Of a stretch of DNA of 64,000 nucleotides, positions 49,301-61,300 are shown one piece after another. How positions within the stretch are numbered: the stretch's first letter is position 1; each line of letters starts with the position of its first letter. Position numbers and translations under genes: made by a program. Source of the DNA: Membranipora membranacea (Eukaryota > Bryozoa > Gymnolaemata > Cheilostomatida > Membraniporidae); NCBI GenBank assembly GCA_914767715.1, contig OU612066.1:8375001-8439000 (forward strand), in the 5' to 3' direction. Under the pieces are notes generated by a model. It searched no databases. It was not told where the DNA came from and worked only from the letters and a program-made list of their open reading frames with translations.

Positions 49301-52300
49301 TCATTTACTCCACCTCATAACTTTCCACTACAGCTCCCTTCCTGCTCCCACCTCAGCTCGCTTCAATAAAGATACCCCCCCCCCCCCCCCGATACCCCCA
49401 AACTAGCATAACTAATATTTACTCCTCCCAGGTATAATGGCACCTTCTATCTGAGATTTGATCAAGGTAAATATGCCAGCAACTCCCAGAATAGTGGATA
49501 CAGGTGGTCAATGACTATCAGATATCCGTTTATTACAGATCATATCAGACATTTATTCATTTAATCACATTGTCATTCATTACAGGCATTATATCATATA
49601 CATTTATATATAGTCCTATATATTTTATTGTCAGTCTACAACCATTTGTTTATCAGATATATACATAATAATGATTAAGTCTATAGATATATATTTATAT
49701 CAGAGAGTACGTCTTTTTACAGAAAGAACTATTATATATTGAGTTGCTGTATACAATTCAGCACAAGATAGGAGCAGAGGCTAGCACTAGAAGCGCTGAG
49801 GCTAAGCTAGATGAGCTGTATACCTACGGTCAGAAAGCATTCAAAGTGAACGAGGATCAGCATAACAGGCTATTATCTGTCACAAACAGAGCAAAGGTAG
49901 GTAACTCCGAAAAACTTAATTTTTAGGCCAGGAATATTACCCCATTCATGTTATAAACCAACCTGTAGCTTTCCAATACATAAGGGCTCCTTGTTTGCAG
50001 CAGTTTCAAACTTTCTATAGCTAGAGCAACTTCATCGCAACATTTGTAATGCAATGCAATGTTGATCTGTGTCACCACTCACCACCATGTCCCTTTCCAT
50101 TGCTGTGTTCTTCTTTTAGTTTTAAAGCTTAATTTATCTGAATATTTTCAGGCTCCTGTATTAGTGTTAAATATGGTTGTGGAAGAAGCTCGCAATCTGG
50201 AGGCAAAAGATGCGGACGGTGAGTTCCACTCTCTCCCTGGGAATATCTTCATATTTTTCTTTATTTGTGACGTTGACTAGGTTGTCTCTTGTTCTCAAAA
50301 CCTTGTGTAAGATTATAATTATTATTGCACCATGAAAATACTGTTTTAATAAAGTTTTTTTGGTCAGATTGAGTAGGTTGACAGGAACGTTCTTTCGTAG
50401 CATTTTTAAATCACTGTACCTTTCTATCGTAACCAATTACATCACCATATGACCATTTAGAAGCTCTTGGGATGATCGTTTGTCTGAAATTTAAATTGAT
50501 AAGAAGTTTCTAATTTTCTCACAAGAAAGACGTCTCTCCAGAAAGCCATGATTCGCTATTTTAAATGCTGTATTCCCTGTGGGTAACACTTGTGTAACAG
50601 TAAAATATCACTAACAGTATTGTGTCAAGCTCAAAATCGAACCCTGGGTGCATTCTTATCCCGGAAGGGACTCAGACGCCGAATCCCTAGTGTGATTCAA
50701 TTGTTTTGTATATCCTTATTGCAGGTTTCAGCGATCCCTACTGCATGCTGGGTATTATACCTGGAAGCAGGATAGAAGAAATGGATCGTAACATCCAAGA
50801 GCAAGATACAAAGGATACATCAAAGGCTAAAACCATTCTGCGCAAGTTCAGTGGGTCGCTGAGAGACAGATTGAAGGGCAGTTCTAAGGACGGCCCATCA
50901 CATGTCATACCCGCCAAGTTTATACAGAGTACCAAGGTCATCGCTAACTCACTTAACCCTCTCTGGAACGAGAACTTTAAGTTGTGAGTTATCATATCAA
51001 TGTCCAAATAAGGACAAAACCTGATATACTCCATGTCTAATGAAAATGAGTAGAAAATTCACGACTTAGAGGTTAACATAAATCCAATCAGGAGGCATTT
51101 GATTCTCCCACGCTCATTTCTTCCACAGTCTTGGTTGCTGATTCCTGGATTGATTATTACATTAATGGACTGGCCGATAACTGAACTGTCTACATTCACA
51201 TATACTCTCATTATTTGTCTGTTATGTGTGTGAAGGTACAATGCATAGACAACACAATGTCTATGGCTCAACAATGTACCATCTGTTCATTTCAGCGACA
51301 TAGAGAATGTAAGCAAAGACAAGGTTCATATCGATGTCTGGTGAGTAATGGTAGTCATCCCTTTGAATGGAGTAGATTGAAGGCTTCGTTCTAAAACCTC
51401 TCCTGAAATCTTACATGTTTACATGATTGAGGATTTTCATTCAGAATGTCCCGCCACAATATTTTACTTTTATTGACTGGTAAAATTAATCCTATTACCC
51501 ACAAAGGTAGCCAATCATTAGCATGCCAATTATTTAACGCAGTTAGATATCGGGACAAGTCAACAACCACTAACTAAATGTATGTCAGAGATTGATTTTC
51601 TGATAAATTTTCCCAGGTGTTAGATTTGCCATCGGAGTTTTCCAAAATATGAGCATGGTTTGCCTCAATACAGCATAACTGCCTCCCTTCATTATATCAG
51701 AATGCCACATTAAGATGCAGATATACTATATTAAATACATAGCTAAGTCTTAAAGACGTCTAATATTTCAAAAATTAATAAATTGACTCATCTGAACCCG
51801 CCAGTAAACATTTGTGAATATCAAAAACAACCATTTTAGAGAGAAGCTGATGCCTGCCGAATTTTTGAAAGAAGGTTGCTTCCCTCAATCTATTGCCAGA
51901 GAGATATTGCGCACAGAGGTTGTGAGACTTTTAGCAATGAACTAAACCTCAGTTCATTGCTTTTAGATAGGTGCTGATTAGATCAACCTTATTTGTGAAA
52001 CTCAAAATGTTGCATTGTGGGAAAAATAAGGAGTTTGCCAATTAATGAGTCGTCTTCTCTTTTCTACAGGGACCACGATGATGAAGAGTCAGTGTTTGAT
52101 GCTGCTAAGACCCTAAATAAGGCGAAGAATCTGAAAGGTCTAGGTCGAGTGTTCAAACAGATAGCTCAGTCAGCTCGCACCAGTACTGGTGATAATGTGG
52201 ATGACTTTTTGGGATGCATCGATATTCCGCTTCATGTAAGTGCAACTTTCCATTATAAAGAAAATTAAATGGTGATTAAGATAATTATATCTGGACATGT

Positions 52301-55300
52301 GAAACTCCTTCACATCTCTTAACTGTTTGACGTTTATATTTCACAAGTAATGAGTTTAAGAAAAAGTCAATACTGTCGGTTGGTTGATGTGGTATAATAA
52401 TATACTTGAGGAAAATAAGTTGCGTAGAGTGATAAGTCTAGTAATCGAATTTGGACACAGTCAGCTACTAGCAAAGTTTACCTACATACTTTTGTTGATG
52501 GACAGAGGACAGTAAGCTGTAATAGATTCAATATGTATTGCCTGCATTTAGAAACTTTCCTTCCACTGGTCTATGCTGAGAGGAGCGGGCAGAATGTATC
52601 CAAAATGATCTAACAGCCCGAGTTCATGCTCTGATTTTAGGATATTCCATCGACGGGTTACTCTGACTGGTACGATCTATGTGGTCGCTCAGCTAAATCT
52701 AAAGTTCAAGGTCAGATAAAAGTTCACCTCACTCTTGCCACTAGAGAGGACCACGGCATACCAATTGATGATAACTTCAACGATGTGCAGCAACACGAGG
52801 ATTTCCTGCTCATATTTATTGATCACGAGAGGCATTTATTCTCTGTGAGTTTTACTGGACGAGGTCTAAATCTGGTCATAAATCTATGTGGCCATATGAC
52901 TGCCCAAGTATGCCAGTCACATAAAAAACTATCATGTAATATATAAGCTCACCTTTCGTGGGACCTATATGCAAATTACTATACCAACAAGTTCCATGGG
53001 AATACGTATTCATCACTAGCCCGCGGCACCCCAGTCATTGGCATCGGTATGGTCAATATATCTATCCATGGTAATCTCAGTAAAAGGGAGCATGATACGT
53101 CAATCTACATTGGTAATGTGCATTTTACTGATCATGTCGCTGTGAGGTGCGTTATTTGAATCAAATATTACATCAGAGGCTGCTGTCAAAGTAACGCACC
53201 ATTTGTTATACCGCCATCAATATTATTCCTTGGATGCTCCCTCCTCTTTTATAAGAGAACTTTCTACATTACAACTACTGTCTCATTGATATCAAACTAC
53301 ATCTTCAATTCTTACCCTAGAAAATTGTTTATAGTTCTCTCACTAAAAAACCTCTCTGTTAGGCAGAGAGGCTTTTGACAAAACCTTTAACTGACGTGGC
53401 ATGTCAGCCAAAAGCCTTGCAAACTGCAATATTATTCCATGTTTCAGGAACGGTCGGTCTTGTAGGTGTTGAAGGCCAATCTCAATCATGTCAGGTGATA
53501 TGTTTGCTTTCATAGCGCCGACGAACACAGTGGCAATTTCTTATTTACATATTAACACCCAATTAGTTTTTTGTTTAAACAATATATTACCACTTAATTA
53601 CATATTTATAATTGTAGGGCGAAGACTGTGATTGGCCAGGGTTGCTGTCCTCTGAAGCTAACTTGATACTTCACCAGCACTCTGTGCAGGGTGACATAAC
53701 TCCCCTCCAAGAGGCACTCTGCTATTGGCTAGCTTTCAGTCAGAAATTTAGAGAGCGGAGGTTTGACGCAACATGCCTGTGGAATATTTTGAAAACATTG
53801 GATGAGAAATGGAGCGAGGGGAGATTATCTGGGGAAGAGGTTTGTTGTTGTTTAGGAATGAGCACGTACCATTCGCTTTTGAAACATGTGAATATAGATT
53901 GTCTGTAGCAAGAGATGCCCTTTATACTAGCTGTGGATGCATTTTTATGCAGCCAGTTTAAATGATTTGTCTACTGTGTTATTTTATATAATGCAGAGAA
54001 AAATAGTTTTGGTCTAATAGTATGATTGTGGTATTTTCTAGGAGGCTCAGCTTTCAAAGTCTTTCAACCAGTTTATTAGCTATTTCCTGGAGAGGCTGGT
54101 TGACATTAGAGTTATCTATCCTGCTGAAGATCCTCAGTCGGTTCAGAAGTTAGAGGCGCTAGTTGAGTGAGTGTTTATGTGATATAATGGGTCATAATGG
54201 AATTATAGACCGTCAGTCTATGAAACATCTGGATGCTGTTATTGAAATTTTTGCCATGTTCATTTTAAAAATACGATATTATTTATACATTATTCCAGAC
54301 CAAATAGAGATATGATCACATTTCCTGTTCGTGTATTTTGAAAAGCGTCCCTTTGAATGGAACTGTGTTGCCCATAACAATATTGACATTGATTGCTTCT
54401 CGGCCTATTGGCTAAGATCAAAGTGTCACTGCCAATGGCCGATTAGTGCCTGTTTCAGTTTCTGGCAGCTTGCTGCACACTTATGATTAGGAGGTCCACC
54501 ATGTCCTCACCTCTAGGATGCATTCTAGTTTACTAGGATGTATCACACTCTCAGCACGAGGACTCCGGGCAACTTGCGTCCTTCTTTAGGGGCAGCCTAC
54601 CCTCTGTTTTGTCATAAACAGGGCCCATAACAATATTGACGTGAATGAATCTTCCCTCAGGTGTGTTCAGATACTGGTCAACTCACAAGTCTATGCTCAA
54701 TGCTGTCCACAAATGTATGAAAACCTCAACTCTGATATTGCTCACAAGCTAAAGGTATGAAATGACTTTATGCATTAAATACTATTTGTATTTATTATAT
54801 TTTTATAGGCTTATGGAACTGACTTTCTAGCACGAGGGGAGAGTGTTGCGTTAACCTTTCCTTTATTTCATCAGGAATTTTATTTCATGCCAACGGTTTA
54901 TGGAAAAGACATTCTTCATGACTAAATAATGAATTTTTTCTCACATATTTATTACAGTGCATTACGAAAAATTAAGATAGTAATGCTCATAATAATTTTA
55001 ATGCGAATTGGCTTTGATAATAATATTACAAATTAAAATTCTGTAAGACTGTTATCTCTCCCTTTAATTTCTGGGACAAGGCGCCGTAATGTTAAAAACT
55101 AAAATATTATGTCCTTGAGAATGCTGCTACAGTACTTTGTTGCAATCACTACTGATGTCAAATAACAAATTATAAATAATGTATTTGTATTTGCATCTTT
55201 TACGCATATGAGGTATTGATCATTACAATTTACACATTTTGTAGTCAGGCAGTAAAAGTTTCTTCAATCAAGTACTGTCATCGCTAAACCAAGACGTAGC

Positions 55301-58300
55301 AGAGGTAAGGAGAGAAAATCTCATTACTCAGCCATTTACATTATTGATTGGTTGTTAATATTTTATACCAATATCATCACCCGTATTGTGCATTACAATT
55401 TTCAAATTCAAACATTGCCCACAAATCCGGAACAAAATGATTAACACTTGCAGTCAGCATAGACGGAGATGTTTGTATGTGAATTATGTAAAAATGAGCC
55501 ATTTGATAAGATTTTAATTAAACCTTTGCAGAAATCTTTGAAAGAGAGGGTGGATGACCTTACCAGTCTTGCTAATCTGTTGCGATCTGATGTTAAACTT
55601 GGGCTAGATATCTACAACCCCATATTCTACAAAATACTTCATGTACCATACTTTGATCCGACCTACAAACTGCTGGAGAGGAAGGTGAGATCAGAGCTGT
55701 TATCAGTCTGTTATGTTCACTTTTTAAAATTGGGAAGCAGAAGGTGTTGCTTTAAATCCTTTCATGCGAAGTAAATCTAAATCCAAAATTTGTTGTATAT
55801 TAATTTGTTGTTATGAGATAAATCAATGCTACAACGTTGAATCTTCAAGCTGAAAAAAATAATCCGATATCTGTTGTAAACAAAAATGTTATGAAATCAC
55901 TGTATATAACGTCTTCCGATAATTGATTTCTCAAGAGCCTCTTGCCGCCCATCGATGTTAAAACTAAGAACATGAAGAACACCCATCACGTTTGTTAATA
56001 GTGGGTCAGCTGTGATAGTAAAAACAGAGTTACATTAAAATGTCATGTCAATCAATATACTCAACTAGAAATCCCTGAGATTATTTACTAATAAGAGCAA
56101 ACTCACATTAAAGATTTATATATCTACTCAGGATTTGACACAGCTCAACATCACAGCTCAACGGTGCAAACAGTTACTGTATCAATAGGAGGCACGTAAT
56201 GCTTCCTGCTGAACAGGAAACACTCTTGCTTCCTATATTGCTCTTGTAACACTCTCACACATCTATAACAAAGTTGCATTAATTAACCTTCATTACTAGC
56301 AAAAATATTTATCTCCAGTATATATACTCAGAGTACCACTTTTATGTCCCTGACACTATATGCAGGCAGCAAACAAAAACTCAGACAATGTTAATAAATT
56401 ATTAACAATCCTCAAGGTTTGGCAATGAGAGCAAATAAATAAAACTTGATGTAGGTGTTCAGGAGTCGTTCCCCTTATGAAAATGGGAAGATAACTCCAT
56501 GATTGGTATCAAGTTCCGCACAAGCAAAGAGAATAATATTGCCTTCAAAGTATCTCGAACAATTCACAAATAATTTTGTAGCTATCTTCAGAGGTAAGAA
56601 GGTTGCTAGATGAGGAACTATCTGCTCATTTGTTGACTAGTGACGTCACTTCCCCAGGCCCTCCTCCAACAGAGCCGCAACCTAGACAGAGAAGGAGCAG
56701 TACCCAGTCCACACACTCAACTAACTCGAATAATTCACTGAAGATGAAGCCACCTCCTCCACCAACCGCTCAGCAGAACGCTAACACACTACTTATATCT
56801 GCTGTTCTCAATCTGTACTTCTGTGTCCAGAAGTTCTCCCAGCTACAAGAGCATCTCATTATAAGGTAATGGTGCTCCGCTCCGATCGCTTCTCGGCCTA
56901 TTGGCTAAGATCAAAGTGTCACTGCCATTGGCCGATTAGTGCCAGTTCAGTTTTGGCAGCTCGATGCACACCCACGATTAGGAGGTCTTCTATGGCATCA
57001 CCTCTAGGATGCATCACATTCTCAGTATGAGGATTTAGGGCAACTTGCATCCCTCTTTAGGGGCAGCCCGATCTTCTGTTTCTTACTAAACAGCAATGGG
57101 GCGCCGCTCGGCCTAACAGTTTAAGTATCACTGCCATTGTTTGATGAGAGTTTAATGCAGCTTTTTAGACACTCTATGTCATTAATGGGCTCACACCTCT
57201 TATGTGCGTTCTATTTTCTAGGATCCAATCTCAGTATGAGGATTTTAGGGTACCTCTGACCCACAGTGGAGCCAATTCTTTTTTCTTTTTTTTTGTAAAA
57301 AACTGACACCAAGGAGTTAAAGACTCCTTGCTGATACTAATGCAATACCGATATCCTATACATTAAAGGGTATTTACTAAACTACCTGGTGTACACCGCT
57401 GAAAATACTATTATCTTATTACAGTAACAGAGATACAGTGGTGATTTCACGTTACCAGGATTGGTTCAGCAGAGTTGTACAGGAATGGCTGACACTATCA
57501 AAGACAAAGCTAGAAGCCCGTATTCACCTGGCAGTCCAGTATGATAAGGTAAAATAGGCATAATGTTAGAAATTATCCCAAATCTAGTTTGATGTTAATG
57601 CACAATATAACCTTGTTAAATGGTGAACCATGCGTAGAACATGAGTGGAAGCAATGCACAGAATATGATCATGTCATTTCTTTGATGCACAACTTTTCAG
57701 CAAACTGGTAAACCACTTGACCTTGCCCAAACATTTCTTCTAGTTACTCATATCCTAAGATTTTGCATGAAAATTCTCACTCCAGTTCCTTATATCCAAA
57801 AATGAATTTACCTGGTTGACCTCTTCAACTTACCAAGTCCTATTTTTGTACTTGTAATGACACTATCTTCACTTTTAGACTGTTACAATTGAGGTAATAA
57901 TTTTTGTCTCGTATTAAATATCCTAATCATCATTAGTTGTCCCTCCTAACGCATGTTCTAAATATAGTAATATTCTCATTATATGTCATCTTCACTATAA
58001 AACATTGTAAATTATTTATGTCTGCTATATAAATCTGCTTATGGTTGTGAACTAAATTTTACATTCTATGTCTTCTGAGTCAGATTCAGGGGAGGTGACC
58101 GTACTCTTTACATTGCAATGAAACAAAGGTTGTTATGATCAACTTTCTCTGCAATAAATCTGGGATGAAATTACAAGCAATTTTATTTTATTGCCAGCGG
58201 ATGCATGTCTCAACATATCATAAGAATACCCAAGAAAACTGTAACTTTGTTTATCTTTACCACTAAGGCTACCCTATCACACATACTAATATATTTTGCA

Positions 58301-61300
58301 GTTTCTGAATATTCAGGATAACTTTGAGTGCAGTACATCTGCAGTGGATGTGGTCAACTGCTACACTCAGGTTTGTTGTTCTTCTGAGACTCTGCTCAAC
58401 TGTTTTACATTTACTCTGTTTCTAAGACCTGTCGGTTCAGATCTTGGTTCGTAATCATTCTGAACCCTCAATATTCTGGTAGCATTAGGTTACGATGCAA
58501 CCAATGAAGAGCTTCTTATAAGAGATATTTTAATATATAAGGTACCATCTCTCCAATATTTGCCATATCTGTCTCATAAAATCTGCTCGGTATTAATAAA
58601 ACTTCCATTTGTTTTAGATTTCAGATTTCTGGAAGAGATTGAAATGGAAGAATGAGGAAGAACTCTTTGCATTTTCTCTCAAGTTAGCTGATGTGAGTGT
58701 ACAAGGCAGGAGTATCCAACCATAAAACAGGATGGTTGACCAAATGTGTAGCAAGGGAAAGTGGGTTTGGATTTATTGGTTTTCACAAATAAAGAAGGCA
58801 ACTCCAACAAAATAAATAAACCTTGGCCTGCCTTGCCAAGCATCCATGACTGGAATGAAACAAGTCAAGAGAGGTTATTTAATGGTCAGCATAGTTATTT
58901 CAAAGGCTGATTGGTTAATTGTTTTCACACCAAGGATCGTCATGTAGCACTAAATTGCTTGTCTTCATAAAAAAAACTACAGATTATGAGTACATCTTAT
59001 GTTCCAGAAACTAATATTTTGCACTTGTAGGATATCTGTCAGAGTGCAGTGTTGTATACAGATCTTCTCCATATGAAGATGAAGAAGAATGCTTATTTTG
59101 ATGATGAGGGACAGTTTGATGTACAACAACCAGTAAGTAAAGATCAGGGATTCAATTTCTTCCGTGGAAGCCTGTTTGGTGCTCATCAAATGGTCGACAA
59201 CATTCTACATCAGGCACCCAATCCGGAACTTAAGCTCTGTTTATTATGTTTAAACTATTCAACTGCGGTAAAACTTACTGACACTACTGCAGTTCAACAA
59301 CCATATTATGGTGTCTTGTCTAAGTTTATTATTAAGTTTATGGTGTGTACTCGGACCTCGGTGATGATGCCCTGACACTGTATATCTGACCTAACCTTGT
59401 AAGTTTGTTCAACTCTTTTTCAGCTGTGCTCATGCTTGAATGATCTGGAATACGTCAGAAGAACTTTGTTAGAGTTACCTGAAAGACTGAACCTACCACA
59501 GGTATATCAATTTCCAATTTAAATTTATTTATTACATGGCAGCCTATCATTGGTGAATGGAGAAAAAAGAAGTGGTGACCAGGAAAGCATGCAAGGGTTA
59601 TATTGGCAAAATGAGAAGCTACTGATGTGGTACATAGAAAACGTGACAGTTATGCCATAAAATTATTATCGAAACAAGCGGATGAATATTGACAAACATC
59701 CTATCCCACGTTCTATGCTCATGAAGCTTCGTGAGCATTATTTTAACTGCCTGTCTATTATTGTAGGTGGTTAGAGCCATTGAGAAGAGGCACCATATAC
59801 AGCATGACAACACAAACCCCTCACATTTCCACACAGTATTCCAGACGCTCATAGAGACGGCTGTTACTACAATGGAGTCAAAGATACGAGCTATAGCCCA
59901 GCGAGTTGCCGACAGGGTGAGTAAATATTCCACTCAAGTGAACTCATCGACGCCCAAGGCCTTTGAGACCTGATGTTTCAATCAACCTTCCAATTTGAAT
60001 GTTATAGACTGCAATGGTCATATCTGCCTGTAAAAGAAAAGAAAACAGTGAGATAAAAAATTCATAGTGTAATAATTGTGCAAAAGTAAGTAAGCGGTCG
60101 AAGATTAACTTGTTGCTACAATAGGGATGTAACAATGAGATGATCAGAAATATTTGTACATTATTATAGAATAATCTGTTTACTATCAATAGATGCGGCC
60201 AGATATGAAGAAGAACGTATTTCACCTGTGCTGGTCACCAGATAAGGAACCGATACAGGAGGCCATAGACCCTCTGATAGAGTACCTGGATAACAACCTT
60301 CAGACTCTTTATAAATATCTACTGAGACGGAACTTCAAGACTCTGCTGGCAGAGATCTGGCAGGAATCACTGGAGGAATTCCAGGAAGTGGTCAGCAATA
60401 GCGATGAGGTAAACCTGCTATAAGCCAATTAGCTATCAGCTATTAGCTTTGGGTATTATACAAGCTGTTTATTTGTATGTTTATATTTTATTTTAAAATA
60501 TCTCTTTTTGCTTTTGTAAACAGACAATGCTATGTGTTATCCTTTGGTTCTTTGTTCTTTGTTTTGAAGCATTTGGAACATGAAGTGACAGAAATTCCAC
60601 AAAAAACTTGGTTTTCAGCATTAATGGCCACTTTTTGCTCTTAATTTTATTCCCTTGAACAACACAAGTTCCTTCCACGGTCGGTTGGCATTTGTTCTTA
60701 TGCCTAGATGCCAGTCTCACTATACTTCACCACTGAATGCATTGTCTTTATAGAAAGCACTAAGCTATGACATGGTAAGATTGCTATAGGGTGGAAGTTG
60801 ATTGAAACTCATATAACCTAATAATAGATGCCGATTCAACCTTCATGCTGAACTGTTACTACCATCAAACCTTCAACTGATAAACTGTGTAATATGCTAA
60901 AGAGCGGCTTTCATGTTCTATCTTTGTGGCGTGCATTGTATATCGTCCTCTCTTGTCTGGTCATCCCAAATCCTGACCATTCAAAGGGTGGCTGCACATG
61001 CAGGGTTAATGGGGCTGATTCTTTCCTAGACCTATACATAATATGTGTGTGGCTTTGCCTTTCGATGAACGTTCTGCTGTCATGAGGTAGATTTAGATTT
61101 CTAGCTTTCACTGCTTATGAGACAACTTGCAGCCTTCATGTTCTATCTTAGAATATTAAAAACTATTTTACCTTAAAATTTCTAGATGACCCCACTACTG
61201 TTCAGTAGAATACGGCAGGCTTTAGAGGTATTACTCGATTTCTTCAATGCAGACGACAAAGGACTTCTAAAGAGTGAAATGAACACTGAACTATACATGG

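Noticed and set aside
54388-54430. A functional U2 snRNA gene
   Set aside because: Only about the first 35 bases match; the branch-site recognition segment, Sm site and 3' stem-loops are absent, and the unit is flanked by target duplications.
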